Below, piece after piece: positions 23,433-34,481 of a stretch of DNA of 64,000 nt. Positions within the stretch are counted from its first letter, which is position 1; each line of letters opens with the position of its first letter. This stretch comes from Aspergillus flavus. Taxonomy: Eukaryota > Ascomycota > Eurotiomycetes > Eurotiales > Aspergillaceae. The stretch is from the NCBI RefSeq assembly GCF_009017415.1, contig NC_092406.1, positions 2,294,001 through 2,358,000 on the forward strand, given 5' to 3'. The position numbers and the translations under genes were made by a program. The notes under the pieces were generated by a model. That model did not search any database, was not told the DNA's origin, and saw nothing but the letters and a program-made list of their open reading frames with translations.

Positions 23433-24482
23433 GTTAAACCTATGGACCGCCCTCACATACCTCTCCTGTTAATTGAGCTTAGTCTTCCGCTCCTTTAATG
23501 ATTCTACGAAAGATGATGATGTATGATTACTTTATTGTGTACTAGAACTCTCAGCCACTTTCAAATAATGAAAATCAATCGACCAAACCCATCAAATCAT
23601 GAAAATCATACAAGCAGTCAGAAAATCGATGATTGTAAATATTCGAAGTCCTCCACTTCAGATATAGATCTGATGACTAAGGCATGACTAACCTACACCA
23701 TCGGCCCATCTATTCGCCGACAAGCTATACCCACCAACCAAATTTTCCTTTTTCTCTCCGTCTTCCAGAGCTCTCTCTTGACAACAACTTATGATGTTCG
23801 CAACCACATAATGAAGAGCTCTCAGCACCGAACAACACACATTTACTAATAGTACAGGTATGCTATACTTTTTACACCTCACCATGAATCCATATGCCCC
23901 AAGTGATCAGACATCAATTCTACAACAAAATCCTGGAGGGGAGAGGGGAATAAAGCAACAGTTCAATCCACAAACCAACAGTCTCCTATATGATGAAGAT
24001 TTTTCTCAAGAACCGGTATTTTTAGGAAGAGCCGGAAGAGGTATGACAGGATACCCAATGGGATCCTCGTCGTCGATGCTTATAATGGTTCTTCTGAGTG
24101 GAGTTAAACTTGTTGGTTTGTGGATGGACTGAAGCTGCTTTTGTCTTGTTTCAGTGTCACATCTTCTTCATGTCAGGGAATTGGGAACGGTATGCTGATG
24201 TGTTATGGTATAGGTTTCGTCGTTTTTTTCGTCTAGATACTAGGCTTTAGTGCGTGGGCTATGCTTTGGGATTGTTCATTATGTTCAGTGGTTGTACATG
24301 TGTAGTGCAATTGAGCTTGCTTTAGAAATGCAGACAAGTCTATTTATCATGATATAAATACATAAACATGAGATTTAGGAAACGACCTGATAAAAGTATT
24401 CCACATCAACTCCCAAGGATATAAAACTTTTTAGCAGCCATAACAACGCCAGTCATGCATAGAGACAAATACGCGACAGGGA
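23433..24482. other. Convergent intergenic region between wss1 and utp12
   Basis: Holds the 3' ends of the two convergent genes and one weak small open frame, listed separately. Otherwise AT-rich with no recognisable feature. Confidence 0.45.
23884..24132 (+). CDS. Weak candidate: 82-residue hypothetical protein
   Basis: Open frame with a good start context (CACCATGA), beginning MNPYAPSDQ, rich in Gln, Asn and Gly, and ending with a hydrophobic stretch (SMLIMVLLSGVKLVGLW). It lies in the 3' intergenic space of two convergent genes. No family recognised; it may be a chance frame. Confidence 0.2.
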   Translation: MNPYAPSDQTSILQQNPGGERGIKQQFNPQTNSLLYDEDFSQEPVFLGRAGRGMTGYPMGSSSSMLIMVLLSGVKLVGLWMD

Positions 24483-27400
24483 TCAAGCGATACTGATAAA
24501 CTGTCGCTTCTTGCCCGTAGCTGTCGTCTTCTGCTGTTCTTCCCACTGTTCCTCATCGACGTAGTCCTTGGTGCCCTGTTCCTTCACCTGATTGCCGATG
24601 TACTGCAGAGCAGAGAGGTTGAATCCCATCTCGTCTTTCTGGCGTGCCAGAACCCGGCGGAGGGTGGACCGGATGCTATCCAGCATGGGACGCATCATCT
24701 TGCTAGCGACGATCTGGCGATGGTGGGTCTTGAGCATGAAGAAGAGGACACGGCAGGTGAGAGAGATATTCCATTCGCGGTCGGCCCAGATATTCAGGAA
24801 GGTGAAGAGCGCAGGGACCTTGGAGAAAGGCAAAACAAGCAGTGCATCCTGAAGAGCTGCGGCAGGGATCTTCTGAACAACATTGAGAAGATGCTGCTCG
24901 GCAGAAATGTTACCCAGTGCCAAGTACAGTGGATTGCGGTCTGGAGGCGCAATGTTGGGCTGAGCCGCTTTCATAGCACGCCATTCGCGCACGATTTCCA
25001 GATCCTCCATTCCCAGATCCAGAGCTTCCATGATACGTTCTCCCGCCATGAGTGTCTCGCTGGTCTGCTTACCGGCGTCAACAGCTTCGGCCTTCTCACC
25101 TTCCTCATCTTCCTCGTCCACAAGGTTGTTGTCGTACATCTCTTCCAGTTCCTTTTCCCGCTCTTCCTCGAGGAAGAGAGGCTCATCAGTTTGCTCCCAA
25201 ATACGGATGCTCTTGTCGTGACTGGCGCTGACGATGAACTCCCCAGTATGACTGATAGTCAGTGCCCAGATCTCGCCATGGTGGCCTGATAGTTTCTGAA
25301 TATGCTCGAACTTATCACCATCCCAGTACTTGATCACGCGATCCTTACTAGCACTGAAGAAGTTATGCCCGTTTCCATCCCGGTTGTGCGGGACGAAAGC
25401 AACGCCCATGATACTGTCTTCGTGTGCCAAGAAGGCCTTATGACAATCACCAAAGTCTAAGCCCCAGAGACGGACTGTCTTATCGGCTGAGCATGTAACG
25501 ATCAGTTTACTATCGTACGAGATATCCATGTTGAGAACAGGAAGTTTGTGACCATAGAGGTTGAGGAAGAGCTTCAGGGAGTCTGTAAAGAACACCTTGA
25601 CGGTATTATCCAAGAGAGCAACTGCCAGTAGCCGAGCGTCGGGGGAGAAACGCAGGTTGAGAATGTCATCGGAGACCTTCAGGGTCCTTGTGTGCACCAA
25701 CTTGAGCCGGGGTGTAGTCCTCTTAGTACCCGGGATCTCTTCCTGGACGACCTGGAAATTCCAGAACTTTGCAGACTTGTCCGCACTGCCGCTAACTACG
25801 GACTTACCATCAGGGTGGACATGGAGTGACCACACCGGGCCGTCGTGTGCATTGATCGTATCCAGGAGGGTCGAGGATGCAATGTCAAAGACCTCGAGCT
25901 GACCGTCTTTGTTGCCAACAACCACGATCTTATCTCCAGGGAGGAAGGCCGAGCACAAGGCATAGCCACATTCCAGGGTACGGAGGCAGCTTTGTGTGCG
26001 GACGTTCCAGATTTTGAGACTGCCATTAGAGGCTGATGCCAGCATCCGATCGTCGGAGCTCAAAGCGAGGGACCGAATATCAGTGCGATGACCGGGGATA
26101 TCAACTGCCAGGTTACGATTGTAATCTTCTTCATCTTCGTCCTTCTTTCCCTTCGCAGTGTTGACAGTGTAGGCTTCAAGCTGGTTATTCGTGGTTGCAG
26201 CGACCAACTGGATGCTGTGAGTAGACTTTATTCTTATCCAATCGAAAGACCGTACTTTTCCACCAGTTCGAACAATGGTGTGGGGAACAAAGACCTCGGT
26301 GACCGGTGCTGAGGAAATGTCGTCGGATTTCTCATTATCAGCTTCTGCCGCAACGCCCTCCTTCTCAGCTGCACGTTGGGCTTCCTTTTCCTTTCTCCTC
26401 TTGCGCTTCCTCGCCAAAGCCTTCTGGACCTCCGTCTCCGAGCGAATGCGCCAGATCTCAACTGCCTTTTCTGAGCCATGAATACCGATATAATCTGCCC
26501 GGGGATGGAAGCTGACTCCGATGGTGCGGTCCTTTCCGTTACGGTAAAAGGTACCCCTTTCCGTCAAAATCCTGCGGTCCTCCGATCCAACTTTCTCTTT
26601 GGAGATTTCAATTAAAGCGCTTTCATCGATCGACCAGACCTTGAGCTCGCCGTCATTTCCCGCGGTGATACAACCACTCTGGTCTGGAGAGAGACCCAAA
26701 CTCCAGCACTCGCCATTGGATTGTGCCACATGGGTTTCGATGCAGTGTTGCGACGAAAGATCCCAGACCTTAATCAGCGAGTCTTTGCCAGTAGTCAACA
26801 GAAACCCGGCGTGCTCACTCAGTCCAGCAGCGTTGAGCAACTCCATGGATGGAACGAGAAAATGAAGTGATGTGACCTGATCGGTATGACCACGTAGCTT
26901 GAACAGTCCGACTTCTCCAATAAGATCCCAGAGAATAATATCTGTATCCTTCGAACCACTTGCGAGGCGGACACCGGCGCTATCGAAAGCGAGGTGGGTA
27001 ATTGCAGATTTGTGGCCATTGAACGAGATCATTACTGTCGCGGTCCTTGAATCCCAGAGGCGAATGGTGCCATCTTCGTAACTATGGGCAAGAAAGAACT
27101 TCAGTCAGGAATAGTCCGCACTATTCGCTCAAGACCAGAAACATACCCGACTGCGAAAATATCCTCATCTGTCTTGCTTTGGGTGACAACAGAAACTTGC
27201 GCTTTGCACGAAGAATCTTGCCATCTCCCAAGTAACTCACCCTTCTTTATATCCCAACAGAGAACCTCCTCGCCGGCACCCACAATGGCTCGTCCGGAGC
27301 CCGTCTGGCGGGCAGAGCCAGCGAACTCATCATCGCGGGCCCAAATCGCATTGGATGTAGCGGAGGCTACGAGCCCGAAAGTTTTCGAGTGCTCGAACTT

Positions 27401-27483
27401 TCTGTATTTGCGAGTGTCAGTAACAGATAGGAGTGATATATAGCACATTCAGATGAGTACACTTACAGGTATGATTTCACCAT
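24483..27483 (-). CDS. utp12: U3 snoRNP protein Utp12/Dip2 (WD40)
   Basis: Component of the small-subunit processome UTP-B subcomplex, needed for 18S rRNA maturation in the nucleolus. Three exons on the minus strand (27483-27467, 27401-27147 and 27081-24483) give 956 residues. The first exon encodes only MVKSYL and joins to KFEHSKTFGL, the family's N-terminus. WD40 repeats fill most of residues 30-680 (GHKSAITHLAFD, SADKTVRLWG, SASHDKSIRIWE and others) with a charged insert (KARKRKRRKEKEAQ). The Utp12 helical domain follows near the C-terminus (NPLYLALGNISAEQHLL...). It is divergent from the ARPC2 gene, with only 280 bases between start codons. High confidence from length, repeat pattern and C-terminal domain. 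Confidence 0.95.
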
Positions 27484-27763
27484 CGTTGAATGTCCGAGTA
27501 AAGAAAAAATTTGGGAGCTCCCAGCGATTGCTATCGATAGGCTCAAAAACGGCCGGAGAAAAATACGGGCGGCGACAGAGACCACTGGCCGCATTCCCCA
27601 CCGCCTGCCGTTCCCCCCCAAACATCCAACGTAACTACTCCCCGAAGTACCAGCTCGAGGCAGAGACATTCGATTCAATCATTGCATTACCACTGCGAGA
27701 TTAACCACTGCAGGAGCAAATCAAAATTTATATATTGTGCTACGGTTTTATGGTCCTGCCGTC
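27484..27763. promoter_or_regulatory. Bidirectional promoter between utp12 and ARPC2
   Basis: The 280 bases between two divergent ATGs must serve both genes. No obvious TATA box near either start. Inferred from arrangement. Confidence 0.6.
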
Positions 27764-28953
27764 ATGCTTCTTCTCGACTACCACAACGTTCTTATCCATG
27801 CCCTCCTGACGGAGCGGTTCTCTGGGTACAGCTTCCCCCGCCTCGCCCCGTATACGCAATGCAACCGTTACTGACTACTGTTTGCTGGTGCCCTAAGATC
27901 CCCGCCAGTCTCAATCGACCAGATTGCCTCAGATTTCGACGGAGTTACCTTCCATCTGTCTACCCCCGAATCTAAGACTAAGATCCTTATTTCCATCAAC
28001 GTGAAATGCTTCCGAGAGCTCGTCCAATATGGTGCCCAACAGGTGCTGGAGAGGGAATACGGCCCGTACATCGTCGCCCCTGAACCCGGCTATGACTTCT
28101 CGGTCCTCATTGATTTAGAGAACCTCCCCGCCGAACAGGAAGCCAAAGATGACCTCATAATGCGACTTGCGCTGATGAAGCGGAATGCAATGGCTGCCCC
28201 ATTTGAGAGAGCTTTCGACGAATTCGCCAAGCTATCCGAAGAGGCTTCTAAATACAGCACGGAGGCTGCCCCACAAGGTGTCAAAGAAGGAGGAGAAGTC
28301 ATGGCAATTCACTATAGGGAGGAGGAAGCTATCTACATCAAAGCCAGCCATGACCGAGTTACAGTTATCTTCAGCACAGTCTTCCGTGAAGAGACAGATC
28401 GTATCTTCGGCAAGGTCTTCCTCCAGGAGTTTGTCGACGCCAGACGCCGTGCCTTGACTCTGCAAAATGCCCCTCAAGTCCTCTTCCGGAACGACCCCCC
28501 GCTTGAATTGGCCGGTGTCCCTGGCCTAAAGGATAGCACAGAGGGCCAGACCAGCTACGTCACTTTCGGTAATACACCCGGGTTCTGCCCAACTGTCGCA
28601 AGTACTGACGGCATACAGTTCTCTTCCCCCGTCACTTGACCCCTCAGCGCCGCTACGAAAACATCTCCCACATTCAAATCTTCCGGGATTACTTCCATTA
28701 CCACATTAAGGCCTCCAAGGTACCCTCCCATGCTATCGGTACAAGTATCAGACTATTTACTTACTTCCACAGGCATACATCCACACCCGTATGCGCAAGA
28801 GGACAGCCGACTTCCTCCAGGGTGAGTGGGGACAATTATCGTTGCTGAGCTACTGGATACTGACCCATAATAGTGCTCAACAGAGCTCGGCCAGAGAACG
28901 AGGAGCGGGAAAGAAAGACGGCCAGTGGCCGGACATTCCGGATCCAGAGTTAG
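27764..28953 (+). CDS. Arp2/3 complex subunit 2 (ARPC2, p34-Arc)
   Basis: Core structural subunit of the Arp2/3 complex, which nucleates branched actin filaments at endocytic patches. Five exons (27764-27825, 27898-28568, 28619-28719, 28773-28821 and 28874-28953) give 320 residues, the usual fungal length. Conserved stretches include MLLLDYHNVLI, FDGVTFHLSTPESKTKI, GEVMAIHYREEEAIY, HDRVTVIFSTVFREETD, RYENISHIQIFRDYFHYHIK and the C-terminal FRIQS. Splicing is well constrained: each junction restores family sequence ([59 protein letters not shown] in pieces). High confidence. Confidence 0.96.
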
Positions 28954-29294
28954 GCGTATTGTATATTTTGTTTCTAGGCAGAGGAGCCGGAGGTGCAACA
29001 GCAAGCCGCAATGTGATTTATTCAGAATGTATAGACTGCAGCAAAACACTTTTTTCTTTCTTCGCCTTTCGCCTAACTATATAACATACCGTTAGCCTGA
29101 AAGAGATCCACGAGCACAATTAACCATAACTCAGATGAGAGCTGACTACAGCCTGGGATATCTTCGCATGTGTGCATACAATTACTGTCCCAACGCTTAC
29201 TTCGAAACCATCCTCAACGCAGTTCATTCCCTACTTTCAGTGCTATATACACAACTCTGGCATCCATATACACCCCGCAAGATATGGACATACA
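28954..29294. other. Convergent intergenic region
   Basis: The 3' regions of ARPC2 and the leftward TPR gene meet here. No separate feature seen. Confidence 0.5.
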
Positions 29295-31028
29295 CTACCT
29301 ATGACATGCCGGAACCTCCTCCTTCGCACCCGGAACACCCAACCTACAAAAGCAAGACGACGTAATCTGGATATCAGCAACAGATAGAGCGACATCAAGC
29401 TGCTGCTTGATAATCCTCGCCTCAGCTTTCCGTCCCAATCTCACCAAACACTCATGATACCCATGCAAAGCCCAGACATTATTCGGATGCTGATGAGCCC
29501 GCGTAAGCGCATCATCCAATCCCAAATCCTGCGCATAAGCAGTAGCAGCCTCTTCCACATGGCCTTGCTCCAACATCAAGGCCGCATACGCATGGCGCGT
29601 GGGAAGCATCCACCCCCACGGCTCGGTATACATCAGCGAATCGTCGTGATGAATAGCCTCGCGCAGAGACTCAAACGCACGGTGGTAGTTGCCTCGTCTA
29701 TACTCGATTTCCCCGTCCAGCATGGCCGTCGCTACTTTCAGCACATCGGAAATCAGGTTTGGAAAATCTTTCCTTGTCGGTGGGACCCGTTCCGCGGCTG
29801 CGTGATATAGCTCACGCTCCTTGTCGGCTTCAGGGATATTGCCTGTTGCGGCCCAGGCTATGCCCTTGCCATAGTGCGTCATTGTGGTAGTAACACAGTA
29901 TAGGTCTTGGTCGTGGGGAAGGGGGAGATTCTTGATCTCGTCCCAGAGTCCGAAGCGGATGTAAACGTGTATGCGAACTGCTTTGAAGAATTCCAGCCAG
30001 TCTGCTAGTGGCGGGGTCTTAACACGGAGCACGTCGTCTGTGAGCGAAGATTCCATTTGGTCGAGGGTCCTGAGAGCCACTTTTGACTGGCCTGCCAGCA
30101 TGGCCGCGTACACTAGGGAGTGGTAGTTGTGTAGACGATAGAAGCTGTAGAAGTTCTTTGCACCATTTTTGGCGAGATATTTCTCGTCTGCGAGGACAGC
30201 AGCTGTGTTTGAGTCTATAGAGCGTCGGTAGTCGCCGACCAGGACGTCGAGGTGTGTAGGCATGTGGTGTATATGACCGGCGTCCGGGACGAGATGACGA
30301 AGCCGGTCAGCAGCGGGAAGGGCGACGGCCGGTGTGGCAGACATCTCTAGATAATGGATCCAGAAATGGATAAGGCCTGGGTGCTTGTCTGCGCTGGGGT
30401 GTCGTAGACCCAGGTCGAATACGGCTCGTACTTCGTGGACGGGTGAACCTGCAATGGGCAGACCACTTTGTACGTGGAACATCTTCCGAAGGGCTGTGTG
30501 CATTAATGCGTCGGCGTAGAGGGTGACTACCTCAAGGTCATCGTCTCCGAAGTGTTGGTAAACTTCCTTCATGGCGTTGGCGTAAGCTTTATCCACGGTG
30601 GGGAAATCATAGGAGGCCGGATGGTCGGCTGGAAAGCGAGCTTGGATTGCATTGATGAGAGCCTGTTCTACTGGTGTCACGGTGGTACTGCTCAGCAGCT
30701 CCTTGGCCTTTCGGGAGGCATTGTAGCATATCTTCAAGCTGTCCTCGAGGTCGCGGGGGTCGAAAAGTCGCCAGGATTTGTTGTAGTTGGGACCTGTGGC
30801 GTAGGCTAAACCCCAGAATGACATAGCACAGGATGGATCATGGGCAATAGCCTGCATGAAACAGCGCTTGGCCTCATCATGGTTGAAAGAATAACTCCAA
30901 ATCAGGCCTCTGTTGAACCATTCTTGGGCTTCAGGGCTCTTGGTGGTAATTGTTCGTCTAAAGGATCCTAGATCGTAGTACTCGGCGATTGGGTCGATGG
31001 GCTGCACGGCGGCCTGTTCAGTTGACAT
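29295..31028 (-). CDS. TPR-repeat protein, paralog A (577 residues)
   Basis: Single-exon gene for a 577-residue helical-repeat protein. The N-terminus AEYYDLGSF and WFNRGLIWSYSFNHDEAKRCF, then DPSCAMSFWGLAYATGPNYNK, match a TPR family also widespread in bacteria. Later TPR-like units include MLDGEIEYRRGNYHRAFESL. Unusual fixed motifs are HPGLIHFWIHYLEMS, GHIHHMPTHLD, YHSLVYAAM, HPNNVWALHGYHECL and a C-terminal SCFCRL. No signal peptide or transmembrane segment, so probably cytosolic. The second copy at 38125-39858 has the same length and about half its residues identical. The function of the family is not known to me; the conserved His/Glu/Cys set hints at metal binding or catalysis. A TATA-like TTAAATAA (minus strand, 31123-31130) lies about 95 bases upstream. 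Confidence 0.88.
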   Translation of the reverse strand: MSTEQAAVQPIDPIAEYYDLGSFRRTITTKSPEAQEWFNRGLIWSYSFNHDEAKRCFMQAIAHDPSCAMSFWGLAYATGPNYNKSWRLFDPRDLEDSLKICYNASRKAKELLSSTTVTPVEQALINAIQARFPADHPASYDFPTVDKAYANAMKEVYQHFGDDDLEVVTLYADALMHTALRKMFHVQSGLPIAGSPVHEVRAVFDLGLRHPSADKHPGLIHFWIHYLEMSATPAVALPAADRLRHLVPDAGHIHHMPTHLDVLVGDYRRSIDSNTAAVLADEKYLAKNGAKNFYSFYRLHNYHSLVYAAMLAGQSKVALRTLDQMESSLTDDVLRVKTPPLADWLEFFKAVRIHVYIRFGLWDEIKNLPLPHDQDLYCVTTTMTHYGKGIAWAATGNIPEADKERELYHAAAERVPPTRKDFPNLISDVLKVATAMLDGEIEYRRGNYHRAFESLREAIHHDDSLMYTEPWGWMLPTRHAYAALMLEQGHVEEAATAYAQDLGLDDALTRAHQHPNNVWALHGYHECLVRLGRKAEARIIKQQLDVALSVADIQITSSCFCRLGVPGAKEEVPACHR

Positions 31029-32388
31029 CGTTCTCCGGGGGTACTGTAGAGTTGGGTGAAAATATTCTGTTTGTCAGAGGTAAGTGGGAAATTATGTCGT
31101 TTTACGTAGATACCGTCGAGGGTTATTTAAGTTGGACCTCGCCCGTGCGTCTCATATATATATCTCCAGACCACAAGTGCATCACAGTGCCCGATTTAAG
31201 TACCCCTCACTGTTATCTACAAGCTGTGGCTACATCACATTAGTCACTACTAGTAACATTATTAATATTAATATTGATGTACCCTGAATTCAAACTATAG
31301 GTTGTTTGCTGTCATTCAAAGGCCGATGTGATGGTGGGTCCGCTCGGCGTCTGAACAGAACCGGACAATAGCCAGGGATAAAGATATGTACTTCATAGAT
31401 CATTCGCTATCTAGGATGCTCTACGATACAGCCTGCTCAAGTGACGAAGGGAGAGTACCCAAACATGATTTCAATGGCGAGACAGACGTCAACCGTGACT
31501 CATGTTTTATGGCAAGATTGCTCTCGAGACCATCCTTCCTTGCAAGGGCATTTCTTCTCGTCGCACCGATCAGGGTACTTTGTCTTTTGACCAAGCTCGA
31601 GTATGACCCTCGTAGTACTTGAAACAGACAGGAACAGGGATCATGCACACGCTGAGCGCTGTCAAAAGCATGGTCACATACACTACTCCCAACCGATTGT
31701 GGAACATCTGGCTGGCAAGTAGCGGAAAGACTGCACTATTTATATAGTATGGGTCCCTTAAGCACTATTGTGCTATCGGCTTTGCTCATGTGACAGTTTA
31801 AAATGTAGTTGAACATCTGTATGAAGAGCAGATGCAGCCACACCCAGCCAGGAGACTAGCGCACACGGGGTTCGGTCATGGGATGTCTGGACTTGAAAGC
31901 GGGGGCGAAGCCCTAAGGTACTGACTTCACTAGTATTACTATGCAGAAGTCGTTCAAGGCTAGAATCTTCCTAGCGAGTGGTGCAGATATTCTTATTACT
32001 TGAGCCCTTCTTTGATGACTTCGCCTGCGGCATCGAAGCTAGTAAATGCAGCAACAATGACAGAGAAGATAATCTTTCACTGAATCATTAGTTGTAACCC
32101 GGAACTACACCGGATTTGGTTTCAATCCGTATAATACGTGCCCTATCGAGATCTTGTCAATTATATCTCCATTATGCGGTATGGACTTGATCAAGAATTC
32201 AAATTTCCTCGCGCAGGAATGGCAACATCTCAACAGGTCACGAGCTCTTGATAACCCATTGGTTCATCATTCTTAATGGTAAATGTAGATACCAAGTCTA
32301 ATCACATAGAAGTATGACGGGTAGAGATACTTGGTTTATATCTGCAGACGGGCCGAACAAGTCCTGTTTATGCTCGATCAAAAATAGG
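31029..32388. other. Intergenic region upstream of TPR paralog A
   Basis: Promoter side of TPR gene A, then AT-rich sequence up to the tRNA inverted repeat. No convincing gene. Confidence 0.45.
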
Positions 32389-32412
32389 GCTATCCAGTAA
32401 GGATGCATGGAC

Positions 32413-32419
32413 AAAAAAA
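32413..32419 (-). terminator. RNA polymerase III terminator of the leftward tRNA-Gln
   Basis: Seven T residues on the minus strand immediately after the tRNA 3' end, as expected for Pol III termination. Confidence 0.85.
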
Positions 32420-32502
32420 GGTCGTGCCCGGGTTCGAACCGGGGTTATTGGAAATTAATATGATATCAAAATCCAAAGTGATAACCACTACACTACACAA
32501 CC
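32420..32502 (-). tRNA. tRNA-Gln (TTG) with 12-nt intron, copy 1
   Basis: The 83-nt gene folds as a cloverleaf. The acceptor stem GGTTGTG pairs with CACGACC. The D arm is GTGTAGTGGTTATCAC, the anticodon stem TTGGA/TCCAA, and the T arm is CCCGG-TTCGAAC-CCGGG. The loop reads TTTTGA with anticodon TTG, followed by a 12-base AT-rich intron after position 37. This leaves a 71-nt mature tRNA. The B box GGTTCGAACCC is intact. Identical to copy 2 at 32892-32974, in the opposite direction. Confidence 0.93.
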
Positions 32503-32503
32503 T

Positions 32504-32890
32504 TTGCTGTGAATTTTATAATTTCTTTCCTTACTAATATCATTCGTTTTATAAATTCACAGACTTCATGGCTCCCGTCTTAATTTATCTTCGGCCTGTG
32601 TTTAGTTGTAGGGGTGGATGTCTTGGACTGCCAGTCTAAAAACACATTCACTCACGGATAAAACACAGGAGAAGAAAAAAGAAAAATCACAGCGAAAATT
32701 GCGATAGTGTTAAAAAAGTAAAAGAACAAACTGCTAAATCGATAGCGCTTTCTGTCAGATTCTTATCCAACTCTCCATACAAGTGAAGCATTTGATTTGA
32801 TATCCAAGATTGGGAGAGCGGTTCGTAGGACATCAGGAAGGCAGCTATCATACTACAGTAACCACTTAATTCTACATACAATATATACAC
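32504..32890. other. Spacer between the two tRNA-Gln copies
   Basis: AT-rich 387-base spacer separating the inverted tRNA genes, upstream of both. It would contain any 5' flanking signals for the two transcription units. No other gene seen; the two 5' flanks are not alike. Confidence 0.6.
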
Positions 32891-32891
32891 A

Positions 32892-32974
32892 GGTTGTGTA
32901 GTGTAGTGGTTATCACTTTGGATTTTGATATCATATTAATTTCCAATAACCCCGGTTCGAACCCGGGCACGACC
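32892..32974 (+). tRNA. tRNA-Gln (TTG) with 12-nt intron, copy 2
   Basis: Same 83-nt sequence and cloverleaf as copy 1, on the plus strand. All stems pair fully and the A- and B-box regions are intact, so both copies look functional. The terminator follows directly. Confidence 0.93.
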
Positions 32975-32981
32975 TTTTTTT
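32975..32981 (+). terminator. RNA polymerase III terminator of the rightward tRNA-Gln
   Basis: Run of seven T directly after the tRNA 3' end. Confidence 0.85.
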
Positions 32982-33005
32982 GTCCATGCATCCTTACTGG
33001 ATAGC

Positions 33006-33422
33006 TCATTTTGTTGTAGCATAATCCTCAGCAGCATCAAGATCTCTTGCTCGCATCAACCAAAGCATAACACATCTCGCGCGGTACGGAGACAACCATG
33101 ATCGCTTTTTCGCGAAGCCTTAGTTGGAGTGGCACGCTCAAAAAACCTAGGATGGATCGAGGTCAAGCAAGGTCCACAAGGCTGCAAAGAGATAGGTGCA
33201 GCACCTCCCTGGGTGATTGAATTTAGTTTATTGATAACTCTGGGTGGGTAAAGGTCAACAACGGCTGTTTCTTTGGTAGAATGACTAATAGTCTATTGGG
33301 TTTGCGAAAGCCGATAAGAACTATAGATCTTGGGCGTGTCATCTATGCGTCCTCTCTTCGTCTTGCTACACTAAGAATCAACGCGCAATGGCGGATAGTG
33401 AGGGGTATATAAACACTCTTCT
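33006..33422. other. Intergenic region
   Basis: Between the right tRNA repeat and the 3' end of the nitronate monooxygenase gene. Nothing recognised. Confidence 0.5.
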
Positions 33423-34481
33423 TTAGAGCCAAGAACTTGCATCTTGCAGTCTTCTCCGTGCCTCACACTGCACTTGCTCAACGATATCAGCTGCCCTGTC
33501 GCTCTTCTTGACCATACCTACACCCGTGCCAGCCCAAACTGTGACAGTTTCCTTGAAATCGAGCTGCTGGCCCTGAGTTCCCTGAAGATCCCGGTGTAAC
33601 TGTAGCCGCATGTCACTCATACTCATCCCTCTCTTGACATACTCATAACTGCTATTTCTCAGGCACCGTCCATCATACACCTCTGGCCAAGGACTAGGTC
33701 CCCACATCTCATCAAAGACCCTCGATCTGACGGTAGCTTGTCCGCCATCCGAAGCATCAAAAACCGCTTCCCGAAACTGACGCGGCAACTTTGTCTCTTC
33801 AGCCCCGAGAAACCGCGTCCCCATCACCACCCCCGCAGCACCGAGCATAATCGCAGCAGAAACACCTCTCCCATCCACAATACCCCCAGCCGCAATGAGT
33901 GAAACATCATCAAGACCCCGATCCCGCAACACATCCGCCACTTCAGGTAATAGCGAGATAACACTCGCTCCAAGCGCATGTCCATGTCCACCGGCATCAC
34001 TCCCCTGGAGCACCAGGGCATCCGGACGACAAGCCTGAGCAGCTTCCACCGCGGCACTTACACTGCCTACTTGAATCCAGACCTGGGTGTACGGCGATGC
34101 CTTCCGGATCCCCTCCGCCCAGACCTTGAATTCGGCTGTCGTAGCGAACGACAACCAGACTACAGCCGGTTTGTACTTGGAAAACAGCGAGAGCCAATGC
34201 GCAACCGGGGAACCGAAGACTATCATCCCAACACCGATGGGAAGTACAGGCTCCGGGATATCTTTTTGTGCGTTCATGATATCATGTAATTCATGCTTGG
34301 CTCGTTCGAGTTGCCCTGCTAGGGAGCGCTTGCTGTCTAGGAAGCCGATCTGTCCCAGGCCGCCTGCGCGGGAGACGGCTACTGCGAGGTCGCTGGTTGC
34401 AGCGCCACTCATCGGAGCGTTTATGAGTATTGGGGTTTGGACCCAGGGCAGGGCTCGCTTGAGTTTGTGGATGTTTGACAT
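33423..34481 (-). CDS. Nitronate monooxygenase (2-nitropropane dioxygenase family)
   Basis: FMN-dependent TIM-barrel enzyme predicted to oxidise alkyl nitronates, such as propionate 3-nitronate, to carbonyl compounds and nitrite. The single-exon gene gives 352 residues. Diagnostic segments are the N-terminal strand TPILINAPMSGAA, AVSRAGGLGQIGF, VLQGSDAGGHGHA with the family's catalytic His (H166), and the FMN-phosphate site IAAGGIVDGRG...GAAGVVMGTRFL. I placed the start at 34481 (MSNIHKLKRALPW); a reading extended upstream adds a Lys-rich tail unlike the family. It is divergent from the Zn2Cys6 regulator, sharing a 755-base promoter region. The true substrate is unknown; close relatives act on different nitro compounds. 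Confidence 0.92.
   Translation of the reverse strand: MSNIHKLKRALPWVQTPILINAPMSGAATSDLAVAVSRAGGLGQIGFLDSKRSLAGQLERAKHELHDIMNAQKDIPEPVLPIGVGMIVFGSPVAHWLSLFSKYKPAVVWLSFATTAEFKVWAEGIRKASPYTQVWIQVGSVSAAVEAAQACRPDALVLQGSDAGGHGHALGASVISLLPEVADVLRDRGLDDVSLIAAGGIVDGRGVSAAIMLGAAGVVMGTRFLGAEETKLPRQFREAVFDASDGGQATVRSRVFDEMWGPSPWPEVYDGRCLRNSSYEYVKRGMSMSDMRLQLHRDLQGTQGQQLDFKETVTVWAGTGVGMVKKSDRAADIVEQVQCEARRRLQDASSWL

Larger units (their letters stand above)
32389..32503 (-). repeat. Left arm of 115-bp inverted repeat carrying tRNA-Gln
   Basis: This 115-base stretch is the reverse complement of 32891-33005. It covers a whole tRNA-Gln gene, its T7 terminator and about 24 further downstream bases. The match stops about one base before the tRNA 5' end, so the duplicated unit is the tRNA plus its 3' flank. 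Confidence 0.93.
32891..33005 (+). repeat. Right arm of 115-bp inverted repeat carrying tRNA-Gln
   Basis: Reverse complement of 32389-32503 over its full length by eye, including the intron, terminator and GTCCATGCATCCTTACTGG in the 3' flank. Confidence 0.93.

Noticed and set aside
32389..33005. Transposon terminal inverted repeats
   Set aside because: The arms are accounted for by tRNA genes plus their terminators. No target-site duplication or transposase was seen, and the spacer has no coding region.
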